A stretch of DNA of 64,000 bases from Roseomonas sp. KE2513 (GTDB lineage Bacteria; Pseudomonadota; Alphaproteobacteria; Acetobacterales; Acetobacteraceae): contig NZ_RCVR01000004.1 of NCBI RefSeq assembly GCF_016107305.1, forward strand, positions 186,001 through 250,000, given 5' to 3'. The translations under genes and the position numbers were made by a program. This document shows, piece after piece, positions 1 to 7,160 of this stretch (the stretch's first letter is position 1; every line of letters starts with the position of its first letter). The notes under the pieces were generated by a model that had not been told where the DNA came from, ran no database searches, and worked only from the letters and a program-made list of their open reading frames with translations.

Positions 1-1
1 C

Positions 2-421
2 GCGCTGCTCGGCCTGCGCTACGTGTTCAACCAGCCGCGCGCCGCTGTGCCGGTGGCCGTCGCCCCCGCGCCGGCCGCGGCGCCTGCGCCTGCCCGCACC
101 TACCTCGTGTTCTTCGACTTCGACCGCGCCGACCTGACGGACCGCGCCCGCCAGATCATCGCCGAGGCCGCCCAGGCCGTGAACACGACCGGCACCACCC
201 GCATCGAGGTGGCCGGCCACGCCGACCGCTCGGGCACCCCGCAGTACAACCAGCGCCTGTCCCAGCGCCGCGCCGAGGCCGTTGCGGCCGAGCTGTCGCG
301 CCGTGGCATCGCCCGCAGCCAGATGTCGATCCAGGCCTTTGGCGAGAGCCGCCCGCTGGTCCCGACCGCCGACGGCGTGCGCGAGCCGCAGAACCGCCGC
401 GTGGAGATCGTCCTGCGCTGA
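2..421 (+). CDS. OmpA-family outer membrane protein, 3' part (start outside window)
   Basis: Only the C-terminal 139 residues lie in the window; the reading frame is open to the left edge. It begins in the last strand of a beta-barrel (GLRYVFNQPR), passes a Pro/Ala linker and ends in an OmpA-like peptidoglycan-binding domain with the motifs FFDFDRADLT, GHADRSG and QNRRVEIVL. The Asp of GHADRSG and the Arg of LSQRRAE match the pair that binds diaminopimelate in OmpA. The family anchors the outer membrane to peptidoglycan. A second copy follows at 645-1769, and the two share a nearly identical OmpA domain, 3' flank and terminator, so this is a tandem paralogue. The barrel of this copy cannot be judged. 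Confidence 0.93.
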   Translation, partial: ALLGLRYVFNQPRAAVPVAVAPAPAAAPAPARTYLVFFDFDRADLTDRARQIIAEAAQAVNTTGTTRIEVAGHADRSGTPQYNQRLSQRRAEAVAAELSRRGIARSQMSIQAFGESRPLVPTADGVREPQNRRVEIVLR

Positions 422-486
422 GCAGGCGATCCCTCACCGGGAGAACAGGAGGGGGCGGGACCGCAGGGTCCCGCCCCTTTCTTCAT
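61..486 (+). repeat. Direct repeat, copy 1 (OmpA domain plus terminator)
   Basis: This stretch matches 1409-1834 almost base for base, at an offset of 1348. The match covers the Pro/Ala linker, the OmpA domain, the stop codon, the 3' untranslated bases and the terminator, and stops at 486/1834. A short patch around 298-345 differs at many positions while both sides are nearly identical, a pattern that suggests gene conversion. Confidence 0.9.
452..482 (+). terminator. Rho-independent terminator of first OmpA gene
   Basis: A perfect 11-bp GC-rich stem (452-462 with 467-477), a GCAG loop and a short T-run begin 30 bases after the stop codon. The identical structure follows the second OmpA copy. 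Confidence 0.85.
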
Positions 487-511
487 GGTTTGTCAACTTA
501 GGTTACGAGAA

Positions 512-531
512 CTGTGTCCCTCACGACACAG
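512..531. promoter_or_regulatory. 7-bp inverted repeat upstream of second OmpA gene
   Basis: CTGTGTC and GACACAG form a perfect inverted repeat around a 6-base centre, about 115 bases before the ATG at 645. It has no T-run and lies after the terminator of the first gene. An operator or part of the promoter region is more likely than a terminator. The binding protein is unknown. Confidence 0.35.
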
Positions 532-556
532 CGCCGGGTCATCGTTTTTTTCGGCA

Positions 557-581
557 GGAACCTGCAACCTAGCTGAATGTT
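557..581 (+). promoter_or_regulatory. Possible EcfG-type general stress promoter of second OmpA gene
   Basis: GGAAC is followed after 16 bases by TGTT, close to the alphaproteobacterial EcfG pattern GGAAC-N16/17-CGTT, with one mismatch in the -10 part. It sits about 63 bases upstream of the ATG, a reasonable distance. A chance match is possible. Confidence 0.3.
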
Positions 582-644
582 GTGGAGGCCAGCGGTGCCT
601 ATCTGTCGGCCGCTACCGTTCCTCCGTTTTCTAAGGATCACTCC

Positions 645-1769
645 ATGTCGCTTCGCAAGGCTCTTCTGGCCGCTACGATGCTGGCGCTGCCCCTTGCCGC
701 GCAGGCCCAGCCCGTTTCCGGCCTCTACATCGCCGGTGGCTTCGGCGCGAACTGGCTGCAGGATGCGAAGCTCGGCGCCACGGGCCCCCTGGCCGACTCC
801 CTCGCCCGCTCCGGCATCAGCCCGCGCGGCGAAGTCGCCTTCAACACCGGCTTCGTCGGCCTGGCCAGCCTCGGCTGGGGCTTCGGCAACGGCCTCCGCG
901 CCGAGGTCGAGGGCAGCTACCGCCAGAACGACGTGGACAAGATCCGCGGCTTCCGCGGCACCACCAGCCAGGCGGACGGCAAGTCCCGCTCCTACGGCGT
1001 GATGGCCAACGTCTTCTATGACCTCGACTTCACCCGCTTCGGTGTGCCGACCTACGTCCAGCCCTACATCGGCGGTGGTATCGGCTACATCTGGCGCGAC
1101 TTCGACGACGTGCGCGTGAACGTCCTCGGTGGTCAGCTCCGCAGCAGCGACACCGATGGCCGCTTCGCCTACCAGGGCATCGCCGGCCTCGCCGTGCCGC
1201 TGACGCAGTTCGGCGTTACCGGCCTGTCGCTCACCGCCGAGTACCGCTTCCTCGGCACGCTCGAGCACTCGATCGACACCACCAGCAGCGGCGGCGGCTT
1301 CTCCAGCTCGCGCGGCGGCACGAAGTCCGAGAACTACAACCACTCCGCCATCATCGGCCTTCGCTACGCCTTCAACCAGCCGCGCCCGGTGGCGCCGGCC
1401 CCGATGGTTGCCCCCGCGCCGGCCGCGGCGCCCGCGCCTGCCCGCACCTACCTCGTGTTCTTCGACTTCGACCGCGCCGACCTGACGGACCGCGCCCGCC
1501 AGATCATCGCCGAGGCCGCCCAAGCCGTGAACACGACCGGCACCACCCGCATCGAGGTGGCCGGCCACGCCGACCGCTCGGGCACCCCGCAGTACAACCA
1601 GCGCCTGTCCCAGCGCCGCGCCGAGGCCGTTGCGGCCGAGCTGTCCCAGCGCGGGATCAGCCGCTCGCAGATCACGGTCCAGGCCTTCGGCGAGAGCCGC
1701 CCGCTGGTCCCGACCGCCGACGGCGTGCGCGAGCCGCAGAACCGCCGCGTGGAGATCGTCCTGCGCTGA
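645..1769 (+). CDS. OmpA-family outer membrane protein (beta-barrel plus OmpA domain)
   Basis: A 374-residue outer-membrane protein. Residues 1-22 are a clear Sec signal peptide (MSLRKALLAA..., ending AQAQ). About residues 23-240 are an OmpA/OmpW-like barrel rich in Gly and aromatic residues (YIGGGIGYIWRDF, GLRYAFNQPR). A Pro/Ala linker follows, then an OmpA peptidoglycan-binding domain from about residue 265 with GHADRSG and RRVEIVLR. The ATG at 645 is chosen because TAAGGA lies 7 bases upstream and the signal peptide starts there; the open frame continues further upstream with no better start. It should link outer membrane and peptidoglycan. It has its own leader of about 160 bases and terminator, so it can be expressed apart from the upstream paralogue. 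Confidence 0.95.
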   Translation: MSLRKALLAATMLALPLAAQAQPVSGLYIAGGFGANWLQDAKLGATGPLADSLARSGISPRGEVAFNTGFVGLASLGWGFGNGLRAEVEGSYRQNDVDKIRGFRGTTSQADGKSRSYGVMANVFYDLDFTRFGVPTYVQPYIGGGIGYIWRDFDDVRVNVLGGQLRSSDTDGRFAYQGIAGLAVPLTQFGVTGLSLTAEYRFLGTLEHSIDTTSSGGGFSSSRGGTKSENYNHSAIIGLRYAFNQPRPVAPAPMVAPAPAAAPAPARTYLVFFDFDRADLTDRARQIIAEAAQAVNTTGTTRIEVAGHADRSGTPQYNQRLSQRRAEAVAAELSQRGISRSQITVQAFGESRPLVPTADGVREPQNRRVEIVLR

Positions 1770-1834
1770 GCAGGCGATCCCTCACCGGGAGAACAGGAGG
1801 GGGCGGGACCGCAGGGTCCCGCCCCTTTCTTCAT
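1409..1834 (+). repeat. Direct repeat, copy 2 (OmpA domain plus terminator)
   Basis: Second copy of the repeat at 61-486. Upstream of it, the barrel-coding part and linker start diverge more. The diverged inner patch lies at about 1646-1693. Confidence 0.9.
1800..1830 (+). terminator. Rho-independent terminator of second OmpA gene
   Basis: An 11-bp stem (1800-1810 with 1815-1825), GCAG loop and T-run, identical to the terminator at 452-482. Confidence 0.87.
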
Positions 1835-1912
1835 TGTAGCCCCCTGGCCAAGGGCAAAGCCCTCTTTGGCTCCACGGGCCAAGTCTCCTCCATAGTGCTA
1901 TAGCTGGGCGCC

Positions 1913-2194
1913 ATGATCAGCATTCCCGACCAGAAACTCATCCAGGACGAGATCCTTCGCCAGGTCGCCACGCGCGCTGCCGGCCGCAGCATCTGCCCGA
2001 GCGAGGTGGCGCGTGCCTTCCTGCCCGAGGGCTGGCAGCCGCTGATGGGTCCGGTGCGCCGGGCCGCCGTGGCCCTCGCGCGGGAGGGGCGGCTTGAGGT
2101 GCTGCGCAAGGGACGTCCCGCCGACCTGGACGAGTTGCGAGGCGTGATCCGCCTCCGTGCGCCGCTGCCGCCGGGCGAATCAGCACCGGAATAG
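1913..2194 (+). CDS. DUF3253 family protein
   Basis: A 93-residue soluble protein with the look of DUF3253: an N-terminal helix (LIQDEILRQVATR), a winged-helix-like middle (SICPSEVARAFLP, WQPLMGPVRRAAVALARE) and a short beta hairpin (GRLEVLRKGRPAD). Its predicted shape, a small winged helix, suggests nucleic-acid binding, but no function is established for the family as far as I know. It stands alone between the OmpA gene and an ABC transporter gene. The start has only a weak ribosome-binding site, but the ATG is the natural family start. Confidence 0.8.
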   Translation: MISIPDQKLIQDEILRQVATRAAGRSICPSEVARAFLPEGWQPLMGPVRRAAVALAREGRLEVLRKGRPADLDELRGVIRLRAPLPPGESAPE

Positions 2195-2273
2195 CGCGCC
2201 GCGGAAGGCGCCCGATTGACCGGAGTGCCGGGCGGGAAGCATTGATCCTCCCGAACGGACCGGACCTTCCGCC

Positions 2274-4007
2274 ATGCGAACCATTCCTGCCGCGCTGCGC
2301 GACGCTTGGGCGCTCTCCCGCCCCTTCTGGACCGGGGACGGGCGATGGGCGGCGCGAGGTCTGCTGGCGGTGGTGGTGGTGCTGAACCTCGCGCTCGTCG
2401 CGATGAACGTGATCCTCACCTACTGGCAGCGCGGCTTCTACAACGCGCTGGAGACGAAAAATTGGGAATCGTTCATCAGCCTGCTGCTCCTCGGCGGGCC
2501 GACGGACGATGCCGGCTACATGCCGGGCTTCAGCCTTATCGCGGCGCTTTACATCGTCGTCGCGGTCTACGCGCTCTACCTCAAGCAGGCCTTGCAGATC
2601 CGCTGGCGAACCTGGCTGGCAGAGAACCTCACGGCCCGCTGGATGGGCGGCCGCGCCTATTACCGCCTGGCTGTGTCCGGCGACGGCGGCACCGACAATC
2701 CGGACCAGCGCATCTCCGAGGACACGCGGCTCTTCGTTGACAGCACGCTGACCCTCGGCCTGGGTCTGATGCGCGCGGTGGTCACGCTCATCTCCTTTAT
2801 CGTGGTGCTCTGGAGCCTCTCGGGGGAGGTGACGGTCTTCGGCGTGGTTGTCCCAGGCTACCTCGTCTGGGTTGCCCTCGCCTACTCCGTGGTGGGCACC
2901 TGGATCACCCACCGGATCGGGCGGAAGCTGATCGGCCTGAACTTCCTGCAGGAGAAGGTCGAGGCCGACTTCCGCTACGCCCTCGTCCGCGTGCGCGACC
3001 ATGTGGAGGGCATCGCCCTCCAACGCGGCGAGGCGGAGGAGCGGGCCGGGCTGCAGGGCCGCTTCGGTGCGCTGATCGCCAATTGGTGGGCGATCATGCG
3101 GGCGACGAAGCACCTCACCTTCTTCACCGCCGGCTTTGGGCAGGTCGCGACGATCTTCCCCTTCGTGGTCGTGGCGCCGAACTACTTTGCCGGGCGCATC
3201 CCGCTCGGCGCGCTGGTCCAGACCTCCTCGGCCTTTGGCTCCGTGCAGGAGGCGCTCTCCTGGCTGGTGAATAACTACTCCGAGGTGGCCTCCTGGCGCG
3301 CGACGGTGCAGCGCCTGTCGGGCTTTGACATCGCAATCAGGGCAGCCGAGATGCGTGCAGGCGAAGGTCCATCCGTCGAGGCCGGGGCGCAGGAAGAACT
3401 CAGGGTTTCCGGGTTGAACGTCCGGCTCCCCGACGGGCGGCTCCTCGTGGAGGGTGCCGATATGGCGGTTTCGCCGGGAGAGGCCGTGCTCCTCACTGGT
3501 CCTTCAGGCAGCGGCAAATCCACCCTGTTCCGCGCGCTGGCAGGAATCTGGCCCTTCGGCCAGGGCCGCGTCGGCGTGCCGGCCGGGCGGCCGGCGCTCT
3601 TCCTGCCGCAGAGGCCCTACCTGCCGCTCGGCACGCTGCGCCGGGCCCTTTGCTACCCCGCCAGCGAGGCGGACTTCGACGACAGCACGGTTCGGGCCGC
3701 ACTTACTGATGTCGGGCTCGGCCAGCTGGTGCCGCGCCTCGACACTGCGGAGGACTGGGAGCGCATCCTCTCCGGCGGCGAGCAGCAACGGCTGGCCTTC
3801 GCCCGAGCCCTCCTGCAACGCCCCGCCTGGCTCTTCCTCGATGAGGCGACCGCCAGCCTCGATGCGGCGGCGGAAGCGGAACTCTACGCCCTTGTGCGGG
3901 AGCGACTCCCCGGGACTGCGGTCATCTCGATCGCCCACCGGGCTGCGCTGGCGGCCTTCCACGACCGCGCGCTGCGTCTGGAGAGGGGAAAGCTGGTGCC
4001 GGCCTGA
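2274..4007 (+). CDS. SbmA/BacA/YddA-like ABC transporter, fused permease and ATPase
   Basis: A 577-residue half-transporter. Residues 1 to about 330 form the ABC_membrane_2 domain found in SbmA, BacA and YddA (hydrophobic segments near 25-50, 85-105, 160-200 and 275-310; motif LTYWQRGFYNALE). About residues 375-577 are the ATPase: Walker A GPSGSGKST near 407, signature LSGGEQQR near 499, Walker B WLFLDEATASLD and the H-loop ISIAHR. It should act as a homodimer in the inner membrane. Relatives carry vitamin B12, bleomycin-like or antimicrobial peptides and help very-long-chain lipid homeostasis; the substrate here is not known. It is monocistronic, with paired hairpins downstream. Confidence 0.9.
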   Translation: MRTIPAALRDAWALSRPFWTGDGRWAARGLLAVVVVLNLALVAMNVILTYWQRGFYNALETKNWESFISLLLLGGPTDDAGYMPGFSLIAALYIVVAVYALYLKQALQIRWRTWLAENLTARWMGGRAYYRLAVSGDGGTDNPDQRISEDTRLFVDSTLTLGLGLMRAVVTLISFIVVLWSLSGEVTVFGVVVPGYLVWVALAYSVVGTWITHRIGRKLIGLNFLQEKVEADFRYALVRVRDHVEGIALQRGEAEERAGLQGRFGALIANWWAIMRATKHLTFFTAGFGQVATIFPFVVVAPNYFAGRIPLGALVQTSSAFGSVQEALSWLVNNYSEVASWRATVQRLSGFDIAIRAAEMRAGEGPSVEAGAQEELRVSGLNVRLPDGRLLVEGADMAVSPGEAVLLTGPSGSGKSTLFRALAGIWPFGQGRVGVPAGRPALFLPQRPYLPLGTLRRALCYPASEADFDDSTVRAALTDVGLGQLVPRLDTAEDWERILSGGEQQRLAFARALLQRPAWLFLDEATASLDAAAEAELYALVRERLPGTAVISIAHRAALAAFHDRALRLERGKLVPA

Positions 4008-4030
4008 CTTCGGCGGCGTAAGTATCTCCG

Positions 4031-4177
4031 GGGAAAGGAAGCAGGAGTTCCCCCTTTCCCGATCCCCCGGGCCGTCGACCCGCGGCGATTGCGCGCGCAG
4101 GAACGGCGCCAACGCATGGAACCAGCTAGCGACTAACGCATTGGCGCCAGCGAGCTGAGGCTTCGAGGGCCTCAGCT
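4031..4177. terminator. Three successive inverted repeats in the bfr/ABC-transporter gap
   Basis: The gap at 4008-4250 between convergent genes holds no gene. It contains three perfect stems: GGGAAAGG/CCTTTCCC (4031-4060), GGCGCCAA/TTGGCGCC (4105-4148) and AGCTGAGGC/GCCTCAGCT (4153-4177). None has a T-run. They may end transcription from both sides, or the middle one may be an operator. The first lies 24 bases after the transporter stop. Confidence 0.45.
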
Positions 4178-4250
4178 CCCTGGTCGATCCGCGACGCTGC
4201 CTCGGACGGCTAGAGCGGGCAGCGCCCTCTCCACGGCCGGGGCGCGAACC

Positions 4251-4739
4251 TCAATGGTCTTGGTCGGGCGCCGGGTCCGAGTTGAGGAGAGTGTAGCGTT
4301 CCTCGCCGATGCGCTCGATAAGGGTGAACTGCGCGTGGAGGAAGTCCTCGTGCTTTTCCTCGTCCGCCAGGATCTTTAGGAGGAGGTCGCGCGAGACATA
4401 GTCGCGCACCGCCTCGCAATGGGCGATGCCGTCCTTAAGGTCCTGGATAGCCTTCTGCTCAAGGCGGGAGTCGCACTCGAGAACCTCCTTCACCGTCTGC
4501 CCGATGAGCACCTGATTGAGGCGCTGGACGTTGGGCAGCCCGTCGAGGAAGAGGATGCGCTTGATGAGCCAGTCGGCGTGGCGCATCTCCTCGATCGATT
4601 CCTCGTACTCGTGCTTGCCGAGCCGGGTGACGCCCCAGTGGTTCAGGGTGCGTGCGTGGAGGAAGTACTGGTTGATCGCCGTCAGCTCGTTGCTGAGCTG
4701 CGTGTTCAGGTATTCGATGACCTTCGGATCGCCGGCCAT
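4251..4739 (-). CDS. bfr: Bacterioferritin
   Basis: A 162-residue haem-containing ferritin that stores iron as a 24-subunit shell. All ferroxidase ligands are at the family positions: Glu18, Glu51, His54, Glu94, Glu127 and His130. Met52, the haem ligand shared between two subunits, is present (EEMRHADW), which separates it from haem-free ferritins. It is followed upstream, on the same strand, by the bacterioferritin-associated ferredoxin gene, the usual partner that reduces stored ferric iron for release. The two are probably co-transcribed from a promoter near 5050 that carries a candidate iron-responsive site. Confidence 0.97.
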   Translation of the reverse strand: MAGDPKVIEYLNTQLSNELTAINQYFLHARTLNHWGVTRLGKHEYEESIEEMRHADWLIKRILFLDGLPNVQRLNQVLIGQTVKEVLECDSRLEQKAIQDLKDGIAHCEAVRDYVSRDLLLKILADEEKHEDFLHAQFTLIERIGEERYTLLNSDPAPDQDH

Positions 4740-4813
4740 GGGGTGCGCCCTTTCCTAGATGGGCCGGTGATGGGGCCTGGAGGCGGCCCGGTCAATTCGA
4801 ACCTTGGCCGCGC

Positions 4814-5002
4814 CTAGTTCGCCGCGCTCGTCTCCGCCTCCGCGTTGCGGGCGCGCAGCATGCAGAGGATCGTGCCGGTGCAGGAACCGCACTGCGCGCG
4901 GCACTGGCAGGCCGCATAGACGTCGTGAGTCCGACTGGCACCGGCCGAGATGGCAGCCTGGATACGCGTGTCGCTCAGCCCGTTGCAGATGCAAACATAC
5001 AT
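4814..5002 (-). CDS. bfd: Bacterioferritin-associated ferredoxin
   Basis: A 62-residue [2Fe-2S] protein of the BFD-like family. It begins MYVCICNG, as in E. coli Bfd, and the four cluster ligands fit Cys4, Cys6, Cys38 and Cys41 (QCGSC). Two further cysteines, 32 and 34, lie close by and are not part of the standard set. Bfd binds bacterioferritin and passes electrons to its haem to mobilise iron. The gene lies 74 bases upstream of bfr on the same strand. A GGGAG ribosome-binding site precedes the ATG, and a palindromic candidate iron box starts 50 bases upstream. Confidence 0.95.
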   Translation of the reverse strand: MYVCICNGLSDTRIQAAISAGASRTHDVYAACQCRAQCGSCTGTILCMLRARNAEAETSAAN

Positions 5003-5051
5003 GCGGCGAGGCTCCCCTCCCCGGACCGGCCGGGGTGGGAGGGTTCTAGCA

Positions 5052-5082
5052 GTTGCGAAAGTTCCTGCAAGTCATTCGCAAC
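5052..5082 (-). promoter_or_regulatory. Candidate iron-responsive operator (Fur/Irr-type) of bfd-bfr
   Basis: GTTGCGAA and TTCGCAAC form a perfect 8-bp inverted repeat around 15 bases, 50-80 bases upstream of bfd. Read on the minus strand, its left half (TTGCGAATGACTTGCA) resembles the Fur and Irr boxes known upstream of alphaproteobacterial iron genes. The rest of the gap 5003-5197 shows no gene. Confidence 0.5.
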
Positions 5083-5197
5083 ATGAAAACGCGGAAAGAG
5101 CCTCGAACCCTCCCCGCCTCGGGGCCTGCGCCACGAGGAGGACGCCGAACTGGTAGCCAACGGGGCCGCCGCTCTACCGGCAAGGTGGGCCTGAAGG

Positions 5198-7021
5198 TTA
5201 CCCCGCTTCGCGCAACACCCGGAGCACGTCCTGTCCATAGCGCTCGAGCTTCGAGGCGCCGACGCCGTGGACGGAGGCGAGGGCATCGATGCTCCCCGGC
5301 CGGCGCGCCGCAATCTCCTCCAGCGTGCGGTCTGGGAAGATGACGTAGGCGGGCACGGCCTGTCGGGTCGCCTCCTCCTTCCGCCATGCACGCAGCGCCT
5401 CGAAGGTCTCGCTGCCCGCGGCAGCGGAGAAGGCAGGCGCGGCGCGGCGCTCCCCCCGCTGCCGCCGCGAGGCGCGGGCAGCCTCGCGCAGGGCGGATTC
5501 CTGGAGGAAGACCGGCTGGTTGCCCTTCAGGATCGGCCGCGCGGCCTCGGTCGCCTGGTAGATTGGCAGGTTCGTCTCGCTCGCCATCTCCAGCGCGCCA
5601 TGGGCGAGGAGATGGCGCGCGATGTTGCGCCAAGCGCCCTCCGCAACCTCCCGCCCGATGCCGAAGACTGAGAGGCTGTCATGCCCGAAGGAGCCGACCT
5701 TCTCCGTGCGGTTGCCGCGCAGCACGTCAACGACATGGCCGAGGCCGAAGCGACCGCCCGTGCGGTGGACGGCTGAGAGCAGCTTCCGCGCCGCCTCCGT
5801 CGCGTCCACGAGCCGCGGTGGGCGGAGGCAGGCGTCGCAATTGCCGCAATCCTGGGGCAGGTCGTCGCCAAAGCAGCGCAGCAGCAGGCGGCGGCGGCAC
5901 GTCGCACTCTCCACGATGGCGACGAGGCGATCCAGCCGCTCGTGGTCAAGGCGCTTCTGCGTCTCCGCGGCCGGGCTCTCGGCGATGCGGCGGCGGGCGA
6001 CCGCGATGTCCTCGGCGCCGTAGAGGAGAAGGGCGCGGGCGGGGGCGCCGTCGCGGCCTCCGCGGCCAATCTCCTGATACCAAGACTCGGGGCCGCCGGG
6101 CAGCGCCAGATGGGCGACCCAGCGTACATCCGGCCGGTCGATGCCCATGCCGAAGGCGATGGTCGCTGCCATGACGACGGGATCGCCGGACGAGAAGCGG
6201 CGTTCCGCCGCGCGGCGGTCGGCGGGCTCCATGCCCGCATGGTAATGCAACGCGTCGTAGCCCTCCCGCTTCAGGCGGGCTGCGGTGCGCTCGGTCTCGG
6301 CGCGACTCGGGCAATAGATGATACCGGCGCCGCGTCCGTCGTCGGCCTCCTCCATGAAGGCGGCAATCTGCGCGGTCGGGTTGTCTCGCGGCGCGACCTC
6401 GATGCGGATGTTCGGACGGTCGAAGCTGCCGCGGAAGACGGGAGCGTCCGTAAGCGATAGACGCTCGCGGATGTCGTCCACGGTGCGGGCGTCCGCCGTG
6501 GCCGTCAGCGCCACCCGCGGCACCTCGGGGAAGCGCTCCGCCAGCATCGTCAACGCGCGGTATTCGGGGCGGAAGTTGTGTCCCCAGGCGGAGATGCAGT
6601 GCGCCTCGTCCACGGCGAAGAGGGAGAGGTCGCGGCGTGCGAGGCGCTCGGCGGTGCCCTCCAGCGCCAGCCTCTCAGGCGAGACGTAGAGAAGCTTCAG
6701 CCGACCGTTCGAGAGGTCGAGCGAGACGCGGCGCCGCTCCTCCTCGTCCAGCCCCGAATGGAGCGCGGCGGCGGCGACGCCCTGCTGGCGCAGCGCCGCC
6801 ACCTGGTCCTCCATCAGCGCGATCAGCGGCGAGACGACGACGCCGAGTCCGGGGCGGCAGAGGGCCGGCACCTGGTAGCAGAGCGACTTGCCGCCGCCCG
6901 TCGGCATCAGCACGAGACCGGAGCCGCCGGCGGTGACGTGCTCCACGATCTCGGCCTGCCGCCCACGGAAATCGGGAAAGCCGAAGACGTCGTGCAGGAC
7001 GGTGCGGGGATCACCGCTCAA
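5198..7021 (-). CDS. recQ: ATP-dependent DNA helicase RecQ
   Basis: A 607-residue superfamily 2 3'-to-5' helicase that unwinds recombination intermediates and stalled forks. The order is complete: Walker A TGGGKS at 41-46, the DEAH box followed by the aromatic-rich loop SAWGHNFRPEY near 140-155, helicase C motifs (QEIGRGGRDG), a RecQ zinc-binding region with four cysteines (CRRRLLLRCFG, DCGNCDAC), a winged helix and a C-terminal HRDC domain from about residue 525. Its length equals that of E. coli RecQ. It lies upstream of bfd on the same strand with a gap of 195 bases that holds the iron box, so it is probably a separate unit. Confidence 0.97.
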   Translation of the reverse strand: MSGDPRTVLHDVFGFPDFRGRQAEIVEHVTAGGSGLVLMPTGGGKSLCYQVPALCRPGLGVVVSPLIALMEDQVAALRQQGVAAAALHSGLDEEERRRVSLDLSNGRLKLLYVSPERLALEGTAERLARRDLSLFAVDEAHCISAWGHNFRPEYRALTMLAERFPEVPRVALTATADARTVDDIRERLSLTDAPVFRGSFDRPNIRIEVAPRDNPTAQIAAFMEEADDGRGAGIIYCPSRAETERTAARLKREGYDALHYHAGMEPADRRAAERRFSSGDPVVMAATIAFGMGIDRPDVRWVAHLALPGGPESWYQEIGRGGRDGAPARALLLYGAEDIAVARRRIAESPAAETQKRLDHERLDRLVAIVESATCRRRLLLRCFGDDLPQDCGNCDACLRPPRLVDATEAARKLLSAVHRTGGRFGLGHVVDVLRGNRTEKVGSFGHDSLSVFGIGREVAEGAWRNIARHLLAHGALEMASETNLPIYQATEAARPILKGNQPVFLQESALREAARASRRQRGERRAAPAFSAAAGSETFEALRAWRKEEATRQAVPAYVIFPDRTLEEIAARRPGSIDALASVHGVGASKLERYGQDVLRVLREAG

Positions 7022-7120
7022 GCCCGCGCCTCCTGAGGGGGAGCCGTGAGTCGGGTCCGCGCCGCGGCGGCGGGATGGTGTTCGGTGCGCTTCATGGGGT
7101 CCGGATGAGATGGGGCAGCG

Positions 7121-7148
7121 CGCGCCCGGCAGACAGGGGTCGGGCGCG
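7121..7148 (-). terminator. Hairpin downstream of cydDC
   Basis: CGCGCCCG and CGGGCGCG pair as an 8-bp stem with a 12-base loop, starting 12 bases after the cydC stop codon. It lacks a T-run. It is the only structure noted in the gap 7022-7160. Confidence 0.4.
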
Positions 7149-7160
7149 GAAAGGAGCGGG

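Noticed and set aside
498-1568. Long minus-strand open frame opposite the OmpA genes
   Set aside because: It mirrors the codon structure of the plus-strand genes, has no family motifs and is rich in Ala, Gly and Arg as expected for shadow frames in high-GC DNA.
5089-5165. tRNA-like words (GGTAGAGC and GGTTCGAGGC on the minus strand)
   Set aside because: No acceptor stem pairs, the spacing is too long and no anticodon arm can be drawn.
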